Assembly: GCA_000151295.1 (NCBI GenBank)
Contig: GG745377.1
Span: forward strand, 132,739-166,620
Direction: 5' to 3'
DNA: 33,882 bases
Source of the DNA: Allomyces macrogynus ATCC 38327
Lineage: Eukaryota; Blastocladiomycota; Blastocladiomycetes; Blastocladiales; Blastocladiaceae
Shown here: one piece after another, positions 9,731-20,595 of the stretch
Numbering within the stretch: the stretch's first letter is position 1
Layout of the letters: each line of letters opens with the position of its first letter
Made by a program: the position numbers and the translations under genes
Notes under the pieces: generated by a model
What the model saw: the letters and a program-made list of their open reading frames with translations, nothing else
What the model was told of the DNA's origin: nothing
Databases searched by the model: none

Positions 9731-11794
9731 TCAGACAATCGCGTCGCGGTTCGCTTCCAGCAGTTTCTCGAGATCGTGCGAACCCCGAGCGAAAAACGCT
9801 GGCGGATCGTCGACTTTGATCAACTACGATCCGAGCTGGCACGTGCGAGTGAGCATAGACACAAAGAGATCACAGCAGCCGGCCGGCCACCTTCACCAAA
9901 CCAAATCAATCCCACGACAACGCACCCGCAGCGGGCCCACAGCCCCAGGCAACGTCTTCCCGTTCATGGCCATGATTGCCCCCGCGAATCGTGGGAAGAC
10001 GGTCAGGAACCCAAACCACGACCGCTTCCCGGGCAAGGACGGCTCGTCTATGAGGTCCAGGCTTACTTCGTGGACGCCGTGCGCGCGCGCCGCAGCAACA
10101 AAGCCCGTAATCACGTTGTAGTAGTTGGGGTCGGTGGGCAGGTTAAGCGCGACAAAGATGGGCCGTGGCGTTGGGTTTCGAACGGGCTCGACAATCTGGA
10201 GTCGGGGCCGTGGCCAACATCAGCGCTGGAGCTTTTGGTCGAGTCCACAACGCGACAGTTGATCATACCTCAAACAGGACCCCGCTCAACACCACCCAAC
10301 TGCACTCGACAGCGCGCAAAACCACTCTGGGATGTGGGGGGCGTCGTGCCGTCAGCACCCATTCGCGCTCGGGCACCTCCGCCACTGATCCATTCCAACG
10401 CACCGGTTCGTTTCCGAGAGGACCAAGCGCCCAGTGCCACGTTCAAAGTCCACGTCGAACGCCAAGATACGCGAAATATCGCGGAAAATGTGCTGCAGCA
10501 TGGTCTCCCACCGGTCGTTGACGGGCTGCCGCGACACGCGCAGCATGAACTCGACGCGTGAGCGACACGTCGGACCCGATCGTTCCATGGCCATGGTCGA
10601 ATCGCGCGGACCCGACGGTTCCCAGCGCTGACCGGCAAACTTGTACCGTGATGGCGAGCGGGACCGAGACTGCGATGGCGAGCGCGAGCGCGACGGGTGG
10701 CGGTTCGGTGAGCGGTGGCGGCGAGTCCGCGACCGGGAGCGACGTGATGGCGAGCGGGACGATTTGCCAGAGCGGTGGCGCCGCGATGACCGCGACCTGG
10801 AGCGACGGCGAGGGGACCGCGACTTCGAGCGTGTGCGGCGCGACCGCAACGAGGAGTGGTCGCGGGAGGAACGTGACCGCCACCGCGACCGCGACCGCGA
10901 CCGAAAATGACGTGCGCTGCTGCGTGAAAATCCATGAGCAGGCGATTTGGACCGCGCCCTTTCGTGCGATTGCGACCGCGAGCGGCCGGGGTTCTGCGTA
11001 ATGGGAGGTGCTGCGCCCGCAAAGGGTTGGTCAATGGTGATCAATGCGCCCGATGTGGCCGCCAATTCTTCAGGGGCCGTCACCAAATCAGCAGCATGGG
11101 ACAAGGTCGCGAGCGGCTCCTGGTGCTGCGGTTGCGCTGTGGCAGCTGGCACACCTGCAGGTCCATGATCCGCGGCTTGGACTCGCCACCGCAATCCAGA
11201 CGCCCCGCTGCCGTCCTCGGATGCGGAAGGGATGCCGGCAAGAGCAGGAGCAGCGTAAGGTTCGGACGGGACAGACGGAGCGACGGCAGGGTTGAACATG
11301 ACAGGTGCGGCCTGGTGGTGCGGAACAAGGCCGAGATGCTCATGTCCGGCAGGCAAAAAAGTAGGCGGCAGGGCCCAAGCTAGCGAGTTGGTCGGGGCCA
11401 TCATCTGCATGCTCGAAATCAAGTCGACTCCCTGCGCCGTCGGACCCAAATTGGCCTGCGCAAGACCCGAAAATGGCGTCGCTACCGCTTCTCCTGCTTC
11501 TGCGCCAGCGGGAGTCGGCTGGTCCGAAGCGACAATGGGCACAGCGCCAGCCTCGCGCACACACTGCGCAAGATCGTCGGTGAGCGGCATCAACGCCCGG
11601 ATGAGTGCGAGACCGACGGCCGGGTACGGGTGAGAGAGGTCCACAAGAGCTTCGAGCAAGGACAGTCCAGGAGACTGATCAGGCTGCGCTGATTGCCCAG
11701 CGACGCAGCGCACAACGGTGGGCCCATATATCGTGACTTGAGGAGGACCATCGGCGCGTGGAGAGCGGAAGCGAAGGGAAACATTGATGTCGAA
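9731..11794 (-). CDS. RS/RRM repeat-family member C (apparently intact)
   Basis: Four exons splice in frame: 11794-10404, 10326-10269, 10195-9926 and 9823-9731 (introns 77, 73 and 102 nt), giving about 603 residues from FDINVSLRF. Order: N block (about 1-90: VTIYGPTVV, LLEALVDLS, GLALIRALMPLTDDL, EAGAVPIV); Ala/Pro-rich linker; Arg-Ser dipeptide region (about 270-385: RSRSRSRWRSRSSRDHSS and similar); RVEFMLRVSRQP...WETMLQHIFRDI...GRLVLSETNR block (about 412-463); SWVVLSGVLFE exon; RRM-like domain (about 484-573: RPIFVALNLP as RNP2-like strand, SWFGFLTVF as RNP1-like strand, AIMAMNGKTLPG); tail KVDDPPAFFARGSHDLEKLL. Architecture suggests a nuclear SR-like RNA-binding protein. The acceptor tgatag at 11795-11800 shows a further 5' exon; a GC3-rich candidate (GIDQLAAHHGLVAPATADPL..) lies at about 11998-11880. 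Start codon not resolved. Confidence 0.65.
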
Positions 11795-11998
11795 CTATCA
11801 AACGATCAGCCAAGGAAACAATCTTGATCAGCACCATGTTAAATTCAGCTCTTGGCGCCAGTCGGGAGTCCATACGTCGCCGGTAGCCTGGTCTCCGATG
11901 CGTCCACCGACGAGAGGTGCTTGGGCCAGCGGATCGGCCGTTGCAGGAGCAACTAGACCGTGGTGCGCAGCCAGTTGATCGATGCCAGCTGGAGCGTG

Positions 11999-13262
11999 CT
12001 GAAATGCCCACAGCGGTCAGGCTGCCGGCAAGGCCATATCCGTGCTGGTCCTCGATTTGTTTCGAGTGCGACAAGTTGGCAGAACAATTAAGGCTGATAG
12101 TTGTCGTGTTGTTCGATTTGCAGCGGGCAGGTTCGACGTTATGCTCAAGGGCCCGGCCACCAGGTGGGAGTCAGCGGCACTTTGGCCACACGCAAGAATT
12201 CGCCAATCCTCGGACAAAATTGCGCTCAACCACCGCCGCACTGTTGAGACAGAACGCATGATCTGCCACATTGCTGAAGGCGTCAACCCGTGGGGAAGGG
12301 TGCAAGATCTCGAATTCATAAATGTTGGGCCAAACTCAGCTGAGGTCTGCAGAAATGTCACCTTCCGGCCTTGGATATGGACGCACGAAGCATGCTGCCG
12401 CAGGGAGGCAAATATATATCAGCGGCGGGCAAGCATCACGCGCTCATTGTCGTTGATGAAGCAGGATGAAGGGGGGGGGGGGGGGGCGTGAGCGGTTTCA
12501 AACGTGTGGTGAGGCCCTTGATCACTTTCTTGGCCGTACTTTCCGCAGACGCGACCAACAAAAATACCGTCCCGTTGGAGCGATGATGGTGGGGATTGAT
12601 CTGACGCGCCGTGAAGCCCCGGCGCGCGCGCTTAGACCAATCAGCAGACGACTTGGCAATCCAGGGCCCAAATACAAATCGGGAGCTGACAAGACTGGCA
12701 CGGATTGTCCGGCCCTCCTGGTGCTCTTGGTGCTCCTGGTCGTATCAAGTCTCTGGGCAGCGCGTCGCCCGTCTGTCGGTACACAGGACGATGGCTGCAC
12801 AAGCATCGATCATGAACTTGCCGAGCGACACCGCGACCAGCAAGAGCGGAGAGACTGTGCGTTGGCCGGGCTCGAACGATGGTCGCGCCCACGTTGTCCG
12901 TGGGCGTACGGCAGCCGACCTGCGGCGGGTGCCCCGTTTCGTTGCAGCGCCACAAGATACCTCAAATGGTTTGTTCGGCCCCTTGGCCCACGTGGGAGGA
13001 CGCCATGCACATCGGCGTAGAAGGCGAAGCTACGGACGCAGTTGACGCAGTTTAGCGTTCGTTGAGGGCTTCCACATGGCACTGTTGCCTGGCCAAAGAG
13101 ACAGCACAACGTTGAAAGAGTATGCTCTTGGAAGGCCCTGCCACTTCCAACCTCAAACTCGCGCCGTTGCCACACCACCGCTGCACACCTGCTGCAACTG
13201 ATATTTCAAGTGCCCCTCAACAGCGCGCTCGACGATATATAGACCTTGCATGCCCGCCGACC
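11999..13262. other. Intergenic region before the potassium channel
   Basis: No convincing gene. It holds a G16 run (12471-12486), a hydrophobic minus-strand snippet near 12860-12780 (SPLLLVAVSLGKFMIDACAA) with no recognisable continuation, and a TATA-like tatatag at 13236-13242 just upstream of the channel ATG. An ATG at 13122 in the channel frame would add 47 residues but lies in non-coding-like sequence. Confidence 0.4.
12471..12486. repeat. G homopolymer, 16 nt
   Basis: Uninterrupted run of 16 G in the intergenic region between family member C and the potassium channel. Confidence 0.9.
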
Positions 13263-16200
13263 ATGGACCCGCCGTCGCCGCCGCCGCCACCTCCTGCCGA
13301 CCGCGTGCGAGCTCGCCGACCCGGACCAGCACAAGCTGCCAACGCGACCTCGCCAGCGGCAACTGGCGTTTCGACGACGAGAGCAATGACGCCGCCCGTC
13401 CGCACCGCACGCTTTACCGACGACATTGAACCTATCACGTCGTCGAGCGACGGTGCCGACGACGGTTTTTTTGCACACGTGCGCCGCCACCAGTCGGGCC
13501 GCCATGCGCGCGATAGTCCCGACCACCGGCACCGCCGTTCTGTCCCTGCGCCAGCGTCGCTCGATCTCATCAATGATGTCGACGCTGAGGACAGTGTCGA
13601 CTCGGCAACGTCGTTACGTCGTCAAGCGTGGTTCTTTGGGCGTACTGCCGAGTCAACGCCCGAGCTTCCGCGTCACCTGCATGGACTTCCGAATCGCCCG
13701 CACTATGACCGCCGCCGCCTCGCTAACATGCATCGCGCTCGTCACCGCGACGACTCGGTGAGCGACCATGGTAGCGACTCGGACGACGACCAGTCGAGCT
13801 ACAGTGACTACGGCACTGCCAGCGACCATTCTGCGCCCTGGCTCGCTCAGCCGCTCAAGGCTCTGGCCGGTGCGGCGATTCGCTCGCCCAAGGAGCGCCA
13901 CGACCGCGCGGCGATGAAGGATTTGGGCCTGAGCTCCGAGTTCCAGGATATGGTCTCGGCGTACCGCCAGAGATGGCACCGGCCGTGGTCGACTGCGCAG
14001 AAGGAGCGGTCGTTTGGGTCGTTGTCATTGCAGTCGATCAACCCGGCGCGGTACATTTACGAGCGCAGGCGCCGCAAAGACCGGCAAGGGTCACTCAACA
14101 ACGTGTGGGCTCATATTCATGCTCTGTTCCTCGCGCTCCGCCTGCTTTTGCGGTCCAAGCCGCTGCGTGCATTTGCTATCATGCTCAACCTTGTGACCGA
14201 CGCTGCGCACATTGTCCTCTACCTCGTCGAAATGGCGGCCATCTACCCGCTGCTCGGAGATGTGCCCATGGCCGGATTCGAGCCGCCGTGGTTGTTTATC
14301 CCACGGCCCGAACCCATTTGGATCATTTGCTATGGTGCGCGCCTTTGCAGCATTTATCCGCCGGTGGAGCGAAGCGTTGGCTTACATCTTTCGACGATTT
14401 GTGGCACAGTCTTCTCCATCATCAACCTCGTTGCATTCATTTCGCGCATCTCGCTCAGCCAAGACCGCTACCGCACCTTGATGACGCTCGAGACGGCCGT
14501 CGATTTGCTCACGACGATCCCGTTCTTGATTGCCAAGCTGATCGAAAATGGCCGTATGCTATACGTGCCGTACTTTTTGCGCTCGATCCCGTTCATTTCG
14601 CGCGTGCGCCGCTTCATGCACATTCGGCTCGAGCTTTCCGACACGATCGAGCAGGTAGATGCGATCCAGGGCAAGCTCGTCAACGTGATCGCGACAATTG
14701 TCACCATCATCTACACGACCATGTGTGCGTTCCAATACACGCAGGTCATGTTCGACGACCAAGCGCTCACGGTCATCGACTCGTTGTACTTGACGATTGT
14801 GACGCTCTCCACGGTCGGTTTTGGCGACATCACGCCAAAGAGCTGGCAGGGGCGCGTGGTCGTGATTGTCGCCATCGCGTTTGCATTCGTGTCGGTGCCG
14901 GGCATGGTCTCTTCAGCGCTCGAAGCGTGGCGCGCAAAGCGCGACGGCGGCGGCTCGTACGTCAAGCACACCAAGAACCAGCACGTTGTGTTCATTGGCC
15001 GATTCGATGACCCAGGCTTGGTCACTTCTTTGCTTCAAGCTCTGTTCCACAACGTGCGTCGCGGCTCTTTTTTTTTTGGTCTTCTATTTTTCTCGTTCGC
15101 ACCTCTTCTGACTTGACGTTCCGTTCCACCTCCAACAGGAAGGCTCGAAGCCGCTCCAAGTCGTGTTCCTCTCGAGACGCAGCCCCTCACCGGCCGTCAA
15201 GGCCCTCATTACCGCGCCCGTCTTCCACAGCCGCGTCTTCTACATCCAAGGGTCGGCGCTCAACCCGGCCGACCTCGGCCGCGCGAAAATCACGACGGCC
15301 GACGCCGTGTTTTTCATTAGCAACAACACGACGCGCGAGGACGAGCGCAACGTGCTGCGTGTCTGGTCGGTCGTGCGCTACGCGCCGCTCACGCACTTGT
15401 ACATTTACACGCACCGACCCGAGTTTGAGCGGTACCACATGGTGCACGCGACGGCCGTCGTTTGCGCCGACGAAATGAAGCAGAGTCTGCTCGGCGCCAA
15501 CTGCATCCACCGCGGCGTCGCGACCATGATGATCAATCTCGTCTCGACGATGAGCCCCGAGGACCACTACGACCAGCCGTGGATGGCGCAGTACGGCGAC
15601 GGTCTGGGGCACGAAATCTACTCGATGGAGGTGCCCGAGGTGTTCCAGGGCAAGCGCTTCCACCACGTTGCTGCGGTACGCTTTTTTTCCGCTACTCTCC
15701 ATCCGGTGGAGCTCGCATGGCTGATGGTTTTCGGTCCGCGTCTGCTTGTAGTACATGTTCCTTGAGTTCCAAATCATCGCGATTGCCGTGCGCATTCCGA
15801 TCCTGCACCGGTCCAACGAATTCGAGACCGAGGATTACCACGTTATCCTCAACCCGGGCAGCGAGTACGTGCTGCGCGGCAACGAGGATATTGTGTGCAT
15901 TGCTCAGGGCTTGCACGAGATCAACCTTGTTCTCGCCATGGTACGTGCTGTGCTCCACATGTCTTCTCCGCCCCACCGTCTCACGTTTACAATGGCTTGC
16001 CTTTTTATAGACCAAGGAGCAGTTCGACATGTCGCTGCAGAACCACCCGCCCATCTTCTCGACGACGGCGTCCAAGGGCCTCCCGTCGCACTTCACGCTC
16101 CGCCGGCAACCGTCCGAGTCGTCTGGCTCGTCCACGTCCAACCCGCCCATTATGCCGCCGCTCCCGTCGACGCCCTACATTATCGGCCAGCCTGACACGC

Positions 16201-17738
16201 CCTTTTCCGACAACCGCAAGATCGCGCTGTGCCATCTCCTGCGCAGGGCGCCGAAACGCGTCGACGACGTGCGCGTGGAAGACGGCATGCACTTGTCGGG
16301 CCACATGGTTGTGATCACGGCCTCGTGGCACCTGTCGCGGTTCCTGTGCACGGTGCGCGGCGCCCACATTCCCGCCGAGGACCTGCGCCCGATCCTGTTC
16401 CTGTCAACAACGTTGCCATCCGCCGACGAATTCCGGTTCCTCGCGCCGTTCCCGCTCGTCTACTTCATGGTCGCGAACCCGCGCAGACGCAAGGACCTTC
16501 AACGCGCGAACGTGACTGCCGCCGACCGCGTTGTGATCTTACCCGACGCCGAGTCGCTCCCGGTACCGGGCGACGATGCCGTCGGCGACGATTTCGTCGA
16601 CCTCGGCCCGATTCTCACGCGGCACTTGGTCGCGCACGTGGCCGCCCGCACCACGGCCAACAGTAGCCTGCACGAGTCGATCATGACGTCAACCGTGCCC
16701 GGCGTGCGCCGCGGCCACATGTACACGATGGTCGAGCTCAACGATGCCAACGCGATCAAGTACCTCGACCCGTCGGCGGACGTGACGGGCGTTGGCGGCA
16801 CGCACCACTACCACCTGCACCCGCTGCAGGCGGCGCCTTGGGTCGACGACGGCAGCGAGCGCGCGCCGGCGCGCGTCGACTCGCCGCTGCAGGACGGCAC
16901 GCATGAGGGCGAGACGGTCGTCAGTATCGGGCTCGTTGCCGACGTGGCGCGGTCGAGCATGAGCGTCGACGTGATGGGGTCGACGACGACGGCGCAGACA
17001 CGCGCGGTCGCGACCTTGCAGCGCGACACGCGACGGCGGCTGCGGCGGAGGATCGCGACGCAGGATAGCGTGGGTGGTGCGGTCCCCGGGTCGTCCGGGT
17101 TCGCAATGCCGACGATTGACTCGGCGTGGTCGACGGCGCCGCGCGTTGATGAGCCCGGAGTGGGCACGAAACCCACGTCGCCGACGTCGCCCACGCCGTC
17201 GCGCCGCCGGCGCACGCGCAGCAACGCGATCCCGCCGCGGTGGCAAATGTTCTACACGCCGCAATTTGCGTCGGGCGAGGCATTTTGCCCCAACTTGCTC
17301 GACACGATCCTCGTCTCGCACTACTACAATCCGGTCGTCCTCGACATTGTCAAGCTGTTTGCGGGCATTCGCACGCGCACGCACTTGCGGCTCGACCGCG
17401 AATTGCGGCTGCAGCCGTCGTTCCTATACACGATCGACGTGCCGCCCGAGTACGTCGGGCGCCCATTTAAGGACCTGTTTGCCGACTTGTGCATCGAGTA
17501 CGGCGTCGTCACGGTCGGGCTCTACCGCGCGCCGTCGGCCAAATTGGGCAATGACGCGTCGTTTGTGTATACGGCGCCACACCCAGAGGTCGTGCTCAAT
17601 GCGAGCGACGTCATGTACGTGCTGAGCAAGGTGTGGTCGAGTGAGAACAGCGTGCGCGTGCCATCGTCAATGGGGACGGCAGGGGATGTGAAAGGCGATG
17701 ACGGGTTGATGGCGGCGGCCACGAACCAGGCCGCTTGA
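13263..17738 (+). CDS. BK/Slo-type potassium channel with two RCK domains
   Basis: Four exons, 13263-15053, 15139-15675, 15752-15940 and 16011-17738, all in frame (introns 85, 76 and 70 nt), giving 1414 residues. The ATG at 13263 has an ACCATGG context and follows a TATA-like element; an in-frame ATG at 13122 is the alternative. A disordered Pro/Asp/Ser-rich N-terminus (about 300 residues) precedes six membrane segments: S1 AFAIMLNLVTDAAHIVLYLV, S2 STICGTVFSIINLVAFI, S3 ETAVDLLTTIPFLI, S4 with spaced arginines (YFLRSIPFISRVRRF, about 435-450), S5 VNVIATIVTIIYTTM, pore filter TVGFGD (517-522) and S6. RCK1 starts at HVVFIGRFDD (about 575) and RCK2 around GHMVVITASWHLSRF, with the BK-type DTILVSHYYNPVVLDIVKLF later. 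The family passes K+ in response to voltage and/or Ca2+ at membranes. No S0 helix or clear calcium bowl is seen. A long Ser/Thr/Arg linker (about 1075-1240) is variable. Confidence 0.9.
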
Positions 17739-17989
17739 GATTTAGAGAGAGGACGAAGTACCACCCGAGAGAGAGAGAGGAGGGGAGAGAGAGAGAGAAA
17801 GAGTGCATGATTCATTAGTACCCCAATTGCAACCGTTGTTCATGGATTGTAGTCTTGAGGCGAACGGGCACTGCCACTGCCGAAGCAAACCAAAACCAGC
17901 TGCGTAGACTGGAGGGTGGAGAAGGGAGCGAAGGGCAAGTAAGTTCAGGATGGCTAATGCTCGCAGTCAATTAACTGGGCCAAACGCTT
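17739..17989 (+). other. 3' flank of the channel gene with GA-rich tract
   Basis: Just after the channel stop, 17766-17803 is an almost pure GA/GGA tract, probably within the 3' UTR. No gene is seen before member D on the other strand. Confidence 0.5.
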
Positions 17990-19230
17990 TCAACCAATCA
18001 CACCGCGGAACTCTTCCAACGTCCGTTCCAGGTCGCGCGACCCTGGCTCAAAGAAGGATGCCGGGTCCTTGATTTGGATCACCTACACCGACACGCGACA
18101 CGAGGTTGTCAGCCCGCTCTTGTTCCAGCACGAATGAAAGTGACAAAGCATTGCAGCGTACCCGCAATGGCGTGGATCATTCAGTCTACGCCATCCCCGT
18201 CCACCCATTCAACGTCGCGACAACCTTCGCCTTGTCATCGGAGGCCGAGGTGAACCCAAAGTGCAAAAGTTATCCCGGCAAAGGTGGGCGGCTCACCACG
18301 TCCAAAAGCCACAGGTTGCCTGGCGTGACCCATTCAATACAGATCGCGTGGGTCGCGGGCTGTTGACAAACGTTCCAATCTGGAGGCACGAAATGATGAG
18401 CACGAGTTGAGCTCCCTGTTGGAAGCATTGAAGACACAAATTTCAAACAAAGCGCCGCTCATCACCATGCCGCTCATTTTCGCGGCAATCTTGGCCGCAC
18501 CATGTACTCGGAGAGAAGCCACGATGTGAGCGGACACTGCAACCACCATCCCATTGCGACTGTAAAGAAGCAAACGCACGCAATCGCATTTGTCCCACTC
18601 AGGACCAGTTGACCCGCCGACCCCTTGGCAACGTTCTCGTTAATGAACGAGACGTTCGCAATGGCATTGAGGTGCTGTTGGAACACCTTTTGCCAACTGC
18701 TGTCGAGCGGTGTCCGGAGACACGCAGAGGCAACACAATGCACTTCGGTGTTCTCGAGTCCAACCGAAGCACGCCAACAGGCAGGTAAGCAAGTGTCAGT
18801 GCTGGTGGAGGTTGAGCGGGGTCCTGCTCTGGTCACGCGGGGCGGTTTTGGCGGCAGCGAATGCAGCTGTAACTGCAGCTGCTGAGAGAATTGATGCGGC
18901 AGCGAGAGTGGGCGTGACCAACGCTCTTGCTGTGACTCCGATGGAACACGCAGATGGGAGTGGGATTGAGGTGCGTCGACGACAGGTGCAAGGTGGCGGC
19001 GAGATGACCAGGAACGCAAGTCCCTCAGTGAATGCGGTCGGGACTGAGTGCTGCGACGGAATAAGGACGAAGTGGTCAAGGGCAAAGCGCCGCGAAAGTT
19101 CGCGGACGCGGTCATGGGCGGCGGAAGATTGGACAGCGACTCGGATCGATCCCAGCGGTGGAGAGTTGAGAGCAATGGTCAGGTCAGCGTTCAGCGGGAT
19201 CTACCCTTGGCTGAGTTGCGCGATAAATAA
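17990..19230 (-). pseudogene. RS/RRM repeat-family member D (disrupted)
   Basis: The 3' half aligns block by block with member C: VASACLRTP...SWQKVFQQHLNAIANVSF...GQLVLSGTNA (about 18760-18570), an exon ending AAKMSGMVMSGALFE (18442), an RRM RNP1-like HFGFTSASDDKAKVVATLNG (about 18265-18200) and a final exon 18082-17990. That last exon is exactly 93 nt as in C and reads IKDPASFFEPGSRDLERTLE. Damage: the donor after GALFE reads at instead of gt, and the RRM frame hits a TAG after GWTGMA. The Arg-Ser region is weak and the N block is not clearly recognisable, so the 5' limit is approximate. Confidence 0.65.
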
Positions 19231-19239
19231 CAACCGGGC

Positions 19240-19452
19240 ATGTTGGCAATGCAAACCGGTCGCAACGTGCTCCCGGCCTGGATCCGCGCATGTGACCATT
19301 CCCATTTAGTGCCCGCACAACCGCAAATGTTGGTCGCGCGGGTGCAGTTCTCGCGGACCGTGAATGACAATCCGCTAACCCAACGGATTGCCCTGCGACT
19401 CTTTACCAACACTTCCTCTTTGGTCAAGCAAGTCTGTGCGTGGCGCGCATGA
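19240..19452 (+). other. Short coding-like frame, unidentified
   Basis: A 70-codon ATG frame (MLAMQTGRNVLPAWIRACD, then ARVQFSRTVNDNPLTQRIAL) shows mild G/C third-position bias. There is no recognisable family and no obvious splice context. It could be chance. Confidence 0.2.
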
Positions 19453-19660
19453 TACTTTCGTGCATTTTGAGTGCGCTGAAGAGCGGCCTGCGGGGGTGGT
19501 GCGATTATTCAGCTGTATTTGGACATCCTTGTTGATCTGCGCAAAGAAAGCCGAATCGCACGCGCCATGACGGGTGGATGATGCTCAACTGAAGTCGCAC
19601 ATAGCCAGGTTAAAGCGAGCATAGATGAGAGTTAATAGAGCGCGACTGCGATGCTTCTCA

Positions 19661-19755
19661 AGGTAAATCGAGCGTGGGTGAGGTCAATCAAGCGTGGGCG
19701 GAGGGCAATCGAGTGTGGGTGGAGGTCAATCCAACGTGGGTGGAGGTCAATTGAC
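19661..19755 (+). repeat. Imperfect 21-bp tandem repeat, about 4.5 copies
   Basis: Units of the form ggtcaatcgagcgtgggtgga follow each other with one to four changes per copy, ending in ggtcaattgacc. The flank at 19780-19920 carries further scattered atcgag/tcaattg words. The repeat lies between members D and E in a stretch (19453-20215) with no convincing gene. Confidence 0.75.
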
Positions 19756-20215
19756 CTGCAAGACGTCGATCGAGACATCAATTGCTCAACCGAAACCTGA
19801 ATCGACAGGAGCGCATTTTCAATTGACGAGATAAGGACTTTGTCATTTGTGTACCTTCCCGCGTGCTCTAATCAAAAGTGACTTGGCCAATCGAGGGTCG
19901 ATTGAGCTTGGATCGAGTGACCCAACTTCGTAATGACTGGAGTTCAGTGGCTGATGACCATTCCAAATAAAACACCAGGTTGGCGGCGCAAAATTGGAGG
20001 GCGGCCTGTGCCGGATGGGGACTGCAACATACCAGTCACACTTGGAGTCATTTTGTGGACAAGGAGGAACAGAGGCGAAGTGTGGAACTGTGAGCTGTGC
20101 TGAGAGCCCACTGTTTGTCCACAGCACCCGATGTACCACGAGTCGTGTCACCATGGTCACAAACCTTCAAGCATGGCTACAACCCAAATCGCGGATTTCG
20201 CCATCCTGGTGCTTT

Positions 20216-20561
20216 CTACGTGATAACATGGGCAACCTGTTGCAGTGGCAGCACAATACATGAAGGTGGGCTCAAGCGTGTGCGCAACTGCGAATGCAAG
20301 CGCTCTGGCTGCAAATACTGGTCAGAATCGGGCTCATGGTACTGGTTGGGATCAGGCTGAGAGTCCTGGTCGAGACCCAGCAGCTTGCGCCGATACTGCA
20401 AGGAGGACTGAGGACGGGAGCAGGAGCGGGTGGTAGTATGTGAGGAAGAGGGCGAGCGACTGCGGGGAATCGACCTAGAGCGTGCGCGAACTGGAGATAG
20501 TGGCTGTGACCGTGTCATGCACTGGGTTGAGGACAACAAACGTGACAACAGCCAGTCATTC

Positions 20562-20595
<34 letters not shown>

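Noticed and set aside
10640..10910. Regular gaccgcgaccgc hexamer pattern that looks like a satellite
   Set aside because: On the minus strand it is the codon pattern of the Arg-Ser region of member C, and similar patterns in B and F have the same explanation.
13973..15010. Long alternative plus-strand frame within the channel gene
   Set aside because: It is a shadow of the GC-rich channel exon; only the main frame carries the TVGFGD filter and membrane segments.
16689..17384. Arg-rich minus-strand frame opposite channel exon 4
   Set aside because: Composition mirrors the GC3-rich coding strand; no independent features.
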